NCBI GenBank assembly: GCA_024449915.1
Contig: JAMZAV010000807.1
Span: 436,501 to 500,500 of the forward strand
Reading direction: 5' to 3'
DNA length: 64,000 nt
Source of the DNA: Sweltsa coloradensis
Lineage: Eukaryota; Arthropoda; Insecta; Plecoptera; Chloroperlidae
Below are positions 21,422-30,123 of this stretch, one piece after another. The stretch's first letter is position 1; each line of letters begins with the position of its first letter. The notes under the pieces were generated by a model. That model was not told where the DNA came from, did not search any database, and saw only the letters and a list, made by a program, of their open reading frames with translations. A program made the translations under genes and the position numbers.

Positions 21422-23296
21422 TAATAATAATAATAATAATAATGAAATAATATAAATAAATAATTAACATTCATTCATTCATCAAAAGAACAGTGAATAA
21501 GTCCTAAATGAGTAGTAGAGAGCATCATGTTTAAAGAAAACAAGAGTTTTATTTAGGGTTGCCGTTTGATAATCAATGCATCGAATCGAACAGATGATTA
21601 TTTTGCATAACGACCAATAATCGATTCTGTCTTCCCCGATTGATTATTGATGTTATCAGTAATTAAATAACTTGCTCAGGGGTCATATATTATTATTATT
21701 CTTCCAACAATATCATTTAGCTGTTGTTAGTGTTGATGTTAGATTGATAATGTTAATTCATGCAAAGTGTTAAGTTTTAGTTACCTAACTAACTTTACAA
21801 AACTCTAGATTTTAGCAAGTTATGACATATTTTGCATATTTTATATGCTATAACTTACCTATATTAATTTTTTAGTATTAGTTGTAACTTGTAAATAATA
21901 TGATCCTCATATTGATATGTATTGATATATGTGATATGTATGATGATATGTAGACTGTCACTGCAAGATGGTATTTATGTAAAATTATCTTTTGTTGTAC
22001 ATGTACTGGTAAACCTACTATATCCTAGATACTAAATTACTTTTTCCTATTTGTAAACTCATACCTTTTTATTTGAATCTGTTACTTGCAGTGTATGGTT
22101 AAGTTGAAAAAAAGCGATGAGCTTAACTTTGCCAATAAAGACCTATTCTATTCTATTCTATATGTAGGCCCACTTGCTAAATTCGCACAAACCTGACAAC
22201 CGTCTTGAAGACGTGTTAGTCTCTCCTCATTTTTGGTTGATGATGGAATGCCATCTTCTTTCAGAAGAACTAAAGACACTTTCTCTGTTAAAATCCTCAG
22301 ACGTTCTTCAGAACTTTGAGCTAGCAAAGTAGGTACTGGCTTTAATGGTTTCTTCAATATTTTTTTACTGGGACCTACAACAACGGGAAAGTATTCATGA
22401 GTAACACTCACCACACGAAAATTAAATAATATTGCATTAGGTAGAAGCCAACAACAACTAAGATGTAGAAGCAAGGCAGCCTAGATACTGAATTGCCTTA
22501 TTTTGTATCATAGCCCTACACCAAGGTGGACGGACCTACAAAATTGAATGCTTAAGTTCAAGGGACAGACACACTCGTGCAAAAGGCGCACATTTATTCC
22601 AATAGAAAATTTCACTCCGTTTCCAAATGAGGAACATCCCAGGAAAAAGGTTCGTTACTGTCGGATAGTTAGGCTATAGTTCGTCCGTTTACATTTGATA
22701 AATTTGGAGTTCCTCAAAGGGACAAAAGACCAGATTTGTTCACACCTCTTGACAAGATCATCTTCCTCTGGTTCACCGGGAAATAGTCTCGGAGATCCCC
22801 AAAAAGGACAACTTACGTCTAGACAAAAGACATGTAAATCCTTTATAATCAAGTAGGCCTACATACCGGGCTTAGGCAACTGAAGTCGTTCAAGGAATTC
22901 TTTCTGCATTCGTTTAATGTTTTGAGGAACATCCCCATCTTCAATGGTAGAAGCTGGCAATTCCTCAGTCAGTTTGGATAGCTCTTGCTTTTTTGACTCT
23001 TCAAGTGATGACGATAAGGCTATGGCAAGCTGCATTTGATTCTTAGATAAAGAGCTTTGAGCTTTTGCTCGAGGCATGTTCCTAACAACTCAACTATAAA
23101 TTTATAACTAGCCTACAATTATTCCTCTTCTTATCGTGATGCCATAGTCTTTTCAAGCTCGATGTGTTCTTTGATTGTAGCTGCACGGTTCATACTTATG
23201 ATTGACATTAAGTTCTTTCTATCAATCTCCTCTTCAGTGGGACCAAACTCTCCTTCCTTAATACCTTTCTTCAGTCTATTAGCAAGACTTGAAAAG
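10703..23296 (-). CDS. SLX4: SLX4 (BTBD12) structure-specific endonuclease scaffold, 3' eight exons
   Basis: SLX4 is the nuclear scaffold that binds SLX1, MUS81-EME1 and XPF-ERCC1 to cut Holliday junctions and crosslinks; in vertebrates it is FANCP. Exons, in minus-strand order: 23296-23135, 23081-22867, 22374-22193, 19929-19777, 19688-18123, 18042-17846, 13185-13094 and 10971-10703. All junction phases agree, and every intron but one has GT-AG ends. The domain order is a charged N-terminal region with an LAIALSSSLEES helix, a BTB fold, a SIM-like FIEVSSDEE, an HSLSP motif, a SAP domain split over two exons and the SLX1-binding C-terminal domain. Introns hold several transposons. The 5' exons, with the expected UBZ4 zinc fingers, were not found upstream. 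Identification rests on family knowledge of domain order and wording. Confidence 0.9.
11416..11980. mobile_element. Non-autonomous TIR element (MITE), about 565 bp, in SLX4 intron
   Basis: Long inverted ends (11416-11555 and 11838-11980, about 140 bp) share GGTTCCACCCTG, GCAACTATGTAAAA, CCTGGCACTATAAGAACACC and GGGCACCCGGCTTA. The centre is AT-rich with a TA tract at 11585-11611 and has no transposase. The outer ends read TTAAGGC and TTGAGGC, so a target duplication is not clear. The superfamily is not assigned. Confidence 0.88.
13094..13185 (-). CDS. SLX4: SLX4 small acidic exon
   Basis: This 92-nt exon starts at the acceptor GTTTAG just upstream of a second possible one (GTGTAG); only the first keeps phase 2 with the SAP exon. 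It encodes SVGSSGDDCIMLEETIFDDE, then EEEKDITP, with donor CCAG/GTAATG in phase 1 that fits the last exon. CIMLEE with an acidic tail could be a further SUMO-interacting motif. Confidence 0.8.
13467..14867. mobile_element. Non-autonomous hAT element, 1401 bp, with perfect 8-bp TSD
   Basis: The ends are CAGGGGTCGAAATTAAC and, inverted, CAAGGGTCGAAATTAAC (16 of 17). TAAGAGGC flanks both sides (13459-13466 and 14868-14875), the 8-bp duplication of hAT transposition. There is no transposase frame. The interior carries a 215-bp direct repeat. A shorter relative lies at 50880-51389. It sits in the intron between the SAP exon and the small acidic exon of SLX4. Confidence 0.95.
13951..14478 (+). repeat. 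Two 215-bp direct repeats with X-box-like palindromes
   Basis: 13951-14166 and 14262-14478 are near-identical direct copies inside the hAT element. Each opens with GTTGCCATGGTAAC (13959-13972 and 14271-14284), a perfect match to the RFX X-box form GTNRCC-AT-RGYAAC. Whether RFX proteins bind is untested. Confidence 0.85.
14985..15225 (-). mobile_element. tRNA-derived SINE
   Basis: On the minus strand a degraded A-box region (GTTGGCTCGAGCG, 15203-15191) and B-box-like TTTTCAAATCC (15158-15148) are followed by TTTTCCGAGGTTTTTCC, a phrase common in tRNA-derived SINE bodies. A 3' domain ends in CCTCTGCATACC. No protein is encoded. It lies in an SLX4 intron. Confidence 0.65.
15612..15800 (+). repeat. 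Two tandem units of about 107 bp, part of a dispersed family
   Basis: Two copies of a unit with GATACAAAG, GATGCTTTAAAA, CGCACAGATTTTCACC and CTTGAAAGAGAAAC are followed by CCGGGGGGAGCCCCCGGACTC. The same units recur three times at 45070-45355 in the low-quality region, which makes this the clean reference copy. Confidence 0.8.
15801..17845. other. Rest of SLX4 intron, no gene seen
   Basis: This is AT-rich intron sequence with a TA tract at 16452-16470 and a GC-rich patch at 17085-17190. Short frames on either strand lack motifs or splice context. Confidence 0.6.
17846..18042 (-). CDS. SLX4: SLX4 exon: rest of SAP domain
   Basis: The acceptor is TTTTTGTTGTAG and the donor CAAAG/GTAACA, phase 2. 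LELERFGLKRGLSRSKGIKM then LTHIYGKLHPLV completes the SAP helix-turn-helix begun in the previous exon; this DNA-binding module is diagnostic for SLX4 when it follows a BTB domain and PMPDYD. The exon ends in an acidic linker. Confidence 0.93.
18123..19688 (-). CDS. SLX4: SLX4 large exon: BTB domain, SIM-like and HxLxP motifs, start of SAP
   Basis: This 522-codon exon has acceptor TTTTCTTTCAG and donor CAA/GTGAGG. After a short linker, a BTB domain (19550-19254) reads NNSELSDITITV, HVWAHKLVLFVRC and ALAFLEYIYSGKL, giving dimer contacts in vertebrate SLX4. Next comes a long disordered, serine-rich tract with two SDLGxEAS repeats. FIEVSSDEE (19049-19023) has the form of a SUMO-interacting motif with a phospho-acidic tail. 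HSLSP (18356-18342) fits HxLxP, the form by which human SLX4 binds TRF2. The exon ends TPMPDYDAMTDTQFQ, the first helix of the SAP domain. There are no lesions. Confidence 0.93.
19777..19929 (-). CDS. SLX4: SLX4 exon
   Basis: It has exactly 51 codons, phase 0 at both ends, with acceptor TGTTTGTTTAG and donor ACTCCA/GTGAGT. It begins GNALWNMSWMLSSEQTLYYI. The LW-x-M/L-S wording is what precedes the BTB region in SLX4 proteins. The intron 5' to it (19930-22192) holds a minus-strand LINE fragment. Confidence 0.8.
20105..21330 (-). pseudogene. LINE reverse transcriptase fragment in SLX4 intron
   Basis: Frames 21328-20897, 20924-20709 and 20324-20121 give GVFYDLSKAFNTIDHNILL, LLSGVSQGTILCPAFFL, LTQYVDDSSQLF and, further on, the C-terminal LFVHNNPKWLSRNS. 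These are RT motifs A, B and C plus the tail of a Jockey/CR1-group RT. Frameshifts separate them and 5' sequences are missing. It is the same broad family as the fragment at 27440-29636, judged by GIRGTA and FYDxxxAFxTIDH. It decays inside an intron and is on the same strand as SLX4. Confidence 0.85.
21366..21454 (+). repeat. (AAT)n microsatellite
   Basis: About 28 AAT units with two interruptions lie in an SLX4 intron. Confidence 0.95.
22193..22374 (-). CDS. SLX4: SLX4 exon
   Basis: The acceptor is GTTGTTGTAG. The exon encodes PSKKILKKPLKPVPTLLAQ, then SSEERLRILTEKVSLVLL, ending RLTRLQDGCQ with donor CAG/GTTTGT in phase 0. A basic stretch followed by an E-R-L helix fits the region before the BTB domain in SLX4 proteins. 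Confidence 0.82.
22693..22818 (-). CDS. Candidate in-frame cassette exon of SLX4
   Basis: Between two firm exons lies a 126-nt segment with acceptor TTTTGTCTAG and donor AAAT/GTAAAC, phase 1 on both sides, so it can be included or skipped without changing frame. It encodes VSCPFWGSPRLFPGEPEEDD then LVKRCEQIWSFVPLRN. The preceding intron would be 48 bp, similar to the 53-bp one upstream. No homology is recognised. It could be an alternative exon or chance. Confidence 0.4.
22867..23081 (-). CDS. SLX4: SLX4 exon with LAIALSSS helix
   Basis: The exon encodes SSLSKNQMQLAIALSSSLEE, then a run of K/E residues, then MQKEFLERLQLPKP. The acceptor is TTGTTAG. The donor CCCG/GTATGT is in phase 1, which joins to the exon at 22374 as a Gly codon. 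The short amphipathic LAIALS segment is like the one that follows the zinc fingers in vertebrate SLX4. Confidence 0.82.
23135..23296 (-). CDS. SLX4: SLX4 exon (most 5' one recognised)
   Basis: The acceptor is ATTGTTCCAG. The exon encodes LANRLKKGIKEGEFG then EEEIDRKNLMSIISMNRA, a lysine- and glutamate-rich helical stretch. Its donor reads CACG/ATAAGA where GTAAGA is expected, giving a 53-bp intron with AT-AG ends. Phase 2 matches the next exon exactly. Without splicing a TAA follows at once. I take this as one base changed in the donor (variant, error or unusual intron). Confidence 0.62.
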
Positions 23297-23884
23297 CTGG
23301 AACAATAATAATTCAATTCAATACGTACATAAAACAATTTGAAACAAGCAAAGCAAGTTTCACTTTTTTCCCACCTCTATTGATCAATTATCAATAAAGG
23401 ATACAATTTTGATCGATAATCGATAATCAAAATTCATTATCGATAGGCCTAATCAAAATATCAAATAATTGGTCACAGTCTGAACCAAACTCTATAGACG
23501 GAGATTATCTCACGTTGTGCCATGCACTGGCTGGGCTGATGTGTCACACTTAGTGATGGGAATTTTCATAAAAATTTATTCCATGCATCATGATGATATG
23601 AAATGATAAATGATACATAGGGCCTAATGGCAAGGTTATTTGCTAATGAATACTGAAAAGTAGTGCCAAGGTCAAAATAGACTGCGGTAGGCCCTACTTG
23701 ATTGCAACTGGAACGTTTTATGGAACTTTTTAAAAAGTTCCTCAAAATATGAACTTGATCGATTAAAAGATCCCCAACACTAAAAAGGATCAAGTTCCGT
23801 AAAAAGTTTCTGGAAAATCGAACTCGTTCCCCGGAACAATTCATTTAGGGGCCTAATAAGTTCCTTCTTCAAGTAGGCCTATGC

Positions 23885-24873
23885 CATGGATGTAAGGAGC
23901 TTCTGCCGGACAAGTCCAATCAGCTTGCCCCGGGGACCAAAATTGACGGCATCGAGAAGAAAGATGACCATGACCATAGAGAACTGAAAGAGCTTGCCGA
24001 GAAGCACCTGAAGAAGCACTTTCCTCTTCAAGAGTGGGTGCACATCTTCACAGACGGCTCCTATGACTCGGCTACAAACAGAACAGGTTACGGCATCCAC
24101 TGCATCTTCTTTGAAGAAGCCACTCCAATGGGAGCTGGCGAAACATACTTCGACGCTGAGGTCGCAGCCATTGCCAGGGCGGCCGAAAAAATCGCCGAGA
24201 CCCCCGCCTTCCCCCTCAACAAGACAAAATTTGTGATCCTAAGCGACAGCGTCTCAGCCATCCAATTTGTCTCTCAAGCAGCGAACCTCCATCCTAAATC
24301 GCTGCTTTTCAAAAACTCCCTTGTCGGCATCCGACAGCAAAACAAACTATTAGAGACTCAATGGATCCCCAGCCACTGCAAGATCATGGGGAATGAAAAG
24401 GCAGACTTCTTGGCCAAAAGTGCCACAAAAGCACCGCAACCACCAGCAGCGCCTCTCTCCTACCAAAATGTCAAAACTAAGATCAAGTCAACCACAAAAA
24501 GGATCTTCAGAAACACCACAGAAGAGACTTCACGACTAAAGAACTGGTGGACCGAGATCAAAAAAGGGCCAGACAAAGACTGGTCGAGGAAGACGGCCAC
24601 CGCCCATTTCCGGCTTGTAACCGGTCACGACGTCTTGCAGCACCACCTGCACCGCTTCAACATTACAAACGAACCGGCCACCTGCAAACTTTGTAATTTA
24701 GATCAAGACAGAGCGCATCTCTTCAGATGCGCCGCCCTCAAGAATGACATTGACTCCCTGCCCGATGACCTGAGCAGGATAGAAAAGGAGGCAGTCTTAT
24801 ATTGGATAGCAAGACAGAAGAATGGCTGAAGAGGCCAACTTTGCACAAGGAAAAAAAAAAAAAAAAAAAAAAA
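23885..24873 (+). mobile_element. RNase H-bearing LINE, 3' fragment with poly-A
   Basis: The open frame from about 23885 to 24829 encodes an RNase H domain with all active-site residues visible: FTDGSYDS (Asp), DAEVAAIARA (Glu), LSDSVSAI (Asp), and WIPSHCKIMGNEKADFLAK (His and Asp). A C-terminal knuckle CKLCNLDQDRAHLFRC follows, then GC-rich 3' sequence and a 26-A tail at 24851. RNase H in a LINE points to the I group and relatives. RT and endonuclease are absent, so this is a 5'-truncated insertion. Its codon use is much more GC-rich than the surroundings. Confidence 0.88.
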
Positions 24874-24888
24874 AAACTGTTGGTTAAA

Positions 24889-26253
24889 TGGGCAATTCCA
24901 CGGTACCGTAACAGAATTACCAATCAGACAGATTTAACACACTTTAATTATTCATACTGATTATTGTAAATAAGTTTTTGCACATACCAGTATTATAATT
25001 GCAAATAATAACTAGAAGTTGACTTTTAATTATGCAATAAAAGTTATAGGCCCTAAAGCTACTTATGTCCACTGTAACAGAATTATTATTATTCCAAATT
25101 AATTAATTTATTATTATTATTATTATTAAAAAGTTGGTTCAATTAATCAGAAATTCTTGTGAATTGAATTAAATTGGAATAATTGTATTGATTGTACAAG
25201 GGTTAGATACAAATAATGTTGTTGACATCTGTAAGGATAGGCTATGTTTGTATATTTATTTAATATTAATTTATGTATTGTGTAACAGAATTACATATGG
25301 ATGTAACAGAATTACACTTGTGATTTAAATAGCTCTATAGGCCTAATGTGATAGGAATGAAATAAAAATGAAAACAAAAATGGAAACACAATCTGAATAG
25401 TCAGTCAATAGGTAAATAGGTACAACACATTTAAACAAAGTTTTAGTCGTTTTAACAGTGGTAACAGAATTATGACATGGATGTAACAGAATTACATGTA
25501 TAGCTGTAACAAAATTACGCTTGTGAATTTAAATAGCTCAATTATGTGATAAGAGTAGGCCCTACCTATTACAAAAATTAAAACATAACATGTCATTAAT
25601 CAGTAGCCTAAATAAGTAGGGCTTATGGCATTTTAAAACATAATTTTAGTCGTTTTAACAGTGGTTTAAATAAATTCTGTTACGATTTAGTAATTTTCTG
25701 TTATGCCTCAAAATAAATAGGTCTAGGTTACAAATAATAATCATTAATCAATATTTTAAGATCATGGTTTATTTTAATATTCCATCACTAAAATCACAAA
25801 ATTTAATATTTTCAAAATAAAAGTTGCTTTATTTCACCTTTCGTAGAGAAAAAAGGGTTTTTTGTAACAGAACGAGCGTGAAACTCAATCAACATACCTA
25901 ATTTATAGCCTACAAAAAGGGTTAAAAATAATATTTTTTTAAAGCATGCCAGAGGATTGAGTTTAACAATAGGCCAACTGTCAGCATTTAGTTCTCATAA
26001 CAGTAATATTTAAAATATTACATTTTTTTTAATATTAACATTTCTAGGGAAAGATTATGTGTTAATTTAATATTAATGTAAATACACTGGTATAAAAACA
26101 CACCTAAAATGGAAAATAAATTTTTGTTATTGAAATTTTCAGGGAATGATGTTTATAAACATAGCATTTAGCATATCATTTCTATAAATGACAAACATCA
26201 TTGTAAACATTAATTTATTTTAATTTATGGTCACTTTAGTGTGGAATTGCCCA
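24889..26253. mobile_element. TIR element with clustered GTAACAGAATTAC words
   Basis: The ends are TGGGCAATTCCAC (24889-24901) and its exact inverse GTGGAATTGCCCA (26241-26253). AAAT lies next to the GGG/CCC edge on both sides, a possible 4-bp duplication overlapping the ends. The interior is AT-rich with no transposase. GTAACAGAATTA(C) or one-base variants occur at 24908, 25074, 25282, 25303, 25461, 25483 and 25505, with inverted partial copies near 25674. Repeated subterminal words usually mark transposase binding sites. Confidence 0.7.
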
Positions 26254-26396
26254 AATAGATTCTTTGGTTATGAGACAAACTTGTGTCCAAAAGGAATATT
26301 AACACTGCAATATATATGTACTATATTGATTACAAAAAAGGCTTACAACTCTGTGATAGGCCCCTACGTGATTAGGCCTAGAAAGAAATATATCAA

Positions 26397-26565
26397 ATAG
26401 ATCCAATATTAAAAAAGGTGTGAAACGGGTCATTTCGCCGCGTCGCGTACAACTCACACACTAGTAAGTGTATAAACACGCGACGGGGCGAAATTACCCA
26501 TTTCACACCTTTTTTAATATATTCGGGCCGCGAAAGTCTTAAATGTTTTATAGATCCAATATTAA
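26397..26565. mobile_element. Foldback insertion between 16-bp direct repeats
   Basis: ATAGATCCAATATTAA occurs exactly at 26397-26412 and 26550-26565. Between them a hairpin has 43-bp arms (about 26407-26448 and 26478-26520, 40 of 43 paired) with AAAAAAGGTGTGAAA and GCGTCGCGT in the stem and a 29-base loop. The direct repeats look like a long target duplication, but the superfamily is unknown. Confidence 0.7.
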
Positions 26566-27052
26566 TAGGCTACAGTTTTTGAAGAACCCTATGAACACAT
26601 TCAGAACAATTTGAATATAAAATTGCCTGAGAAAACTTTATCAACTGGTGAACTAAAAATTGCACAAGGAATATTTCAACCAGCACATTTTGCGTGGATG
26701 CCAGTAGCTACGTGTTTCCTATTTCAGCATTATGACTAGGCCCTACGCGTTAAACTTCAAATTTTATTTACTATGTTTTTCTGTGGATCCGCCTCAAGAA
26801 CCAAATCTTACGACTAAGCCTTAAGTACAGGTACGCCCTACCTACAACAGCCCGGGAAAGAGGCCTTGCAACAGTAACGGGAATGTTAACTATAGGCTTA
26901 ACGATAATGAGTAGCTATTGCCGGACTGTTGTAGAGCGTCTTTAGGCCTTACTTCTTAGAACCTAATTGTGAATGGGGCTATATTTAGGGGAGGCCTAAT
27001 CCAATTCTTACGACTAAGAGTCGATCGGTAATTGTGAAGAATCACTTGACGA

Positions 27053-27174
27053 CAGTCTTGGGGACGCTAATTTTAAAAAGTAGCATGCTTTTGTTATTGT
27101 TATTGTTACCATCCCTACGCTCTAGGCCTACCGTACCGGTTCCGCTACAGGTAACGCGCTTCTCCCCAAGACTG
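27053..27174. mobile_element. hAT-like MITE, 122 bp
   Basis: The ends are CAGTCTTGGGG and CCCCAAGACTG. The interior has GTAGCATGC and CCGCTACAGGTAACGCGC. The flanks CTTGACGA and CTCAGCGA agree at five of eight bases, a weathered 8-bp duplication. It is a short relative of the element at 27740-28758. Confidence 0.82.
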
Positions 27175-27439
27175 CTCAGCGATAGCGGAATGCTTTGGTT
27201 GTGCTTTGGTGTGTTTTGTTGTTAGGGTCCAGGGGCAAAGCCACGGTGGGGAGTGGGGGGGAGGCGCAGCCCTCTATTTAGGCCTAGTTGTGCAGCTAAT
27301 TTCATTTTGGAATCCGGGTAGTTGGTTGCACGGATTTGAGTTCAAAGGTTAGAGTGTGGAGGTGATGGTGGTTGTTTGTTACGTGTGAGAGTGTCTGTTG
27401 CTTCGTGTTTTATTTTGTATTTTCAGTTTCAGTTTTCTC

Positions 27440-27739
27440 TCCCCCCTCTATTCAGCCATAGACAAAGGTGATCATGCTGTGGGACTGTTTTATGACATGA
27501 CTAGGGCCTTTGATACAATAGACCACAAAATTCTTCTGGCAAAACTAGAAACTCTCGGTATACGTGGAACAGCTCTAAGCTGGGTATCTTCCTTTTTGTC
27601 CAAACGTAGGCTACCCAAGTAGTTGAGCTCAAGGCAACAAATGGCCAAATCATCAATGAAACCTATTCTAAACCTCTGCCCATTCGCCGCGGTGTGATCC
27701 AGGGCTCAATATTGGGCCCACTAGCATACATTCTTTTAT
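27440..27739 (+). pseudogene. LINE RT fragment, left part split by hAT insertion
   Basis: HAVGLFYDMTRAFDTIDHKI and LETLGIRGTALSWVSSFLSK are RT motif A and the next helix; after a frameshift, LPIRRGVIQGSILGPLAYIL gives motif B. The 5' end is truncated near 27440. The frame stops exactly where the hAT element enters. Confidence 0.85.
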
Positions 27740-28758
27740 CAGTCTTGGGGTCGCTACTTTTTAAAAGTAGCATGCTATCGCTAACGCTACATGCCCCGAA
27801 AAAGTAGCTTCGCGCTACTCAAGAAATATAGCGCGCTACTTTTCCGCTACATGTTCCCGTTTAATCGGGGGTCGTCGAGATCCCAAATTATCCCGTTTTT
27901 AAAGCCATTTGACGTCGTGCCGCAAAGATTATTAACTCCATTTACATCAACTTGATCGTGATCTATCATCAAAAGCACATAGTTTCGGTTTCCATTGTGA
28001 TAGAAGGCGTTCTTTTAATGTTTAGGCTAAGCAAAACACTAATATAGCACTAATGAATGATCAATATTCATATTGCATTTCTTATTTTCAACAACGTGTT
28101 TTTCGCGGAATCACTGCAGAAGAATGCGACAAACAAGGTTCGGAATAGGCCTACTGGTGCCGTACAATAGCGATATAGCCTGGAATGTCCCAAGGGAGGA
28201 GCGATAGGCTATGACACTAATCACTTCATTTTAATATGCAATTCAGACGATTGGCGTAATTATTGAGCGGCTTATGCTCTAAATCAATAATACGACTTCT
28301 AATTATCGTGGATACATCTTTGTTTACGACCCTGAAATAGCACTCAAGATGCACCACGCAATCTAATCACTGCAATATTTTGGTAAAGTCAGCTCACACG
28401 ATGTGACAGATCGGCGATCGCTCGCATCCTTCGGACGACGCAGAGAGAGAGAGAGAGAGATAGCGAGGGAGATGGTGTGGAAGTGAGACGAGATTACGGG
28501 CCGGTCTACACGGCGAGCACATGACGTGGCGCGGCGGGCGTTACAAGTTAGTTTGCAATGCCGACTTTTTGACTTTACGTGGTACTGGGACTGCTGGCCC
28601 CGGAACTTAAAAAGTAGCGCAAATATCGCGCTAACGCTACAAAAATTGTAGCATGCTACCGCTAGGTACAATATGCCCCCTTAATAAAGTAGCGTGCTAC
28701 TGGCTCCGCTACACGTAAAAGTAGCATGCTACATGTAGCGCGCTTCTCCCCAAGACTG
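27740..28758. mobile_element. hAT-like element, 1019 bp, inserted in a LINE
   Basis: The ends are CAGTCTTGGGG and CCCCAAGACTG. The flanks are TTCTTTTAT on the left and TTCTTTAT on the right, an 8-bp duplication with one extra T. Removing the element joins motif B to LYVNDQSDFLDGTLSQYADD of the host LINE without loss. Many AGTAGCATGCTAC-type words lie within 150 bp of each end. There is no transposase frame, so the element is non-autonomous. Confidence 0.92.
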
Positions 28759-29636
28759 TTCTTTATGTTAACGACCAATCAGATTTTTTAGATGGGACCC
28801 TCAGCCAATATGCTGATGACTCTAGCCAACTATAAACCCTCCCCAAAACTAAACCAGCTGTGGACCTTTCCCCCCTAATGAACGAACAAGTAGCCCGTAT
28901 GTCGTCCTATTGCCGCGGCAACCAGCTCACCATATCACGCTTAAAAACAATGTATCTTTACTTTCATACGTCCAATAACACTCCTCCTTTCAGTCCCCTT
29001 GTACGTCTAGAATCTAATATCATTCCCCGCGCCAACTCTGTGAAAGTCCTAGGCCAAACACTTTCTGAAAACTTTGACTGGTCCACCCACTGTGATCACG
29101 TAGCCAACAAAATCCTATCCGGATGTTACATCATAAGAAAGCTGAAACAAATTGTCCATCCCCATGTACTTTTACTAGTCTATTTTGCACACATCAACTC
29201 CCACCTATCATATGGCTTGCTATTTTGGGGAGCGTCCCCTCAAGCAAGCAGGATTTTCATTCTCCAAAAGAGAGCCATTAGAATTATAGCTGGAATCTCA
29301 AGACGACATTCATGTAGAGATCTCTTTAGAAAGCTCGGAGTTCTCACACTAGCTTGCACCCTTATTCAGTCAGCTGCAATATTTGTTCGCTCCAACAGTC
29401 ACCTCTTTCATATTAATGCATCTGTGCACTCCCACAACACTAGAGCCAGCCTCCACATCCACCGTCCTGCCCACAATTTATCTCTTTTCTCGCAAGGCCC
29501 GGAATATTTAGCCTCCACCCTCTACAATAAGCTCCCAAACCTAATAAAATCCTGCCCCACAATGTATTCTTTTAAACATCATTTGAAACTGTTCCTTACT
29601 GCTAAAAGTTTTTATACTACCTATTAAAGAATTCCT
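28759..29636 (+). pseudogene. LINE RT fragment, right part (YADD to C-terminus)
   Basis: From the insertion edge, LSQYADDSSQL (motif C) is followed after an early stop by an open frame to 29627: GNQLTISRLKTMYLYF, VKVLGQTLSENFDWSTH, SYGLLFWGASPQASR, LQKRAIRIIAGISRR, FVRSNSHLFHINAS and YNKLPNLIKSCPT. These are the thumb and C-terminal blocks of a Jockey/CR1-group RT. The last 255 codons are unbroken, so decay is recent compared with the fragment at 20105-21330. Confidence 0.88.
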
Positions 29637-29645
29637 TAGTGAGTA

Positions 29646-29819
29646 CAGTGAAACCTCTATCCATAGTTTCTCAAACTACTATTTTTCCTGCATCTATAGT
29701 GTTTTTTATACACTCCCATAATAAGCTTTATTGTTATTTTCTATTTGATCCATAGTTTTTCCGGATCCATAGTTTTTTTCAAGTACTCCCCTGAAAAACG
29801 ATGCATAGAGGTTTCACTG
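29646..29819. mobile_element. pogo/mariner-like MITE, 174 bp
   Basis: The ends are CAGTGAAACCTCTAT and ATAGAGGTTTCACTG, with TA on both sides (29644-29645 and 29820-29821), the target duplication of the Tc1/mariner/pogo group. The interior has repeated CATAGTTT words and no coding sequence. It lies 10 bp after the LINE fragment. Confidence 0.9.
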
Positions 29820-30009
29820 TAAACACATTTGTTAATGGAATGCCTATAGGCCTAGGCTTACTGTTAATTACTCATTCACTCATTTACTAATGTAATTAAT
29901 GTAGGCCTCTTTTAGGGCCCGCTTTTACTTTAAATTTTAATTTTAATTTTAATTTAATGATATACCTGCACCCATAGACATCCCATATAATTGGCTAGAA
30001 TAGCAGTCA

Positions 30010-30123
30010 GCGGTCCACTTCCGGGACAATTGGAAGCCATCTTGAATGGGTGAGTTTGCATGTTAATTAGATGGGAGCGATTAATCGAAAAAATATTCTT
30101 AAAGATGGCCGCCAGTTTGGCAG
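30010..30123 (+). promoter_or_regulatory. Candidate promoter with tiny first coding exon
   Basis: An ETS-type ACTTCCGGG (30017-30025), a YY1-type GCCATCTTG (30036-30044) and a second YY1 site AAGATGGCCGCC (30102-30113) lie within 100 bp. The last overlaps ATG GCC GCC, which reads MAASLA and then meets a donor CAG/GTAAGC at 30124, as in YY1-started first exons of housekeeping genes. No downstream exon was found. A third site, CCGCCATCTTG, lies at 30287. The motifs alone do not prove a promoter. Confidence 0.3.
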
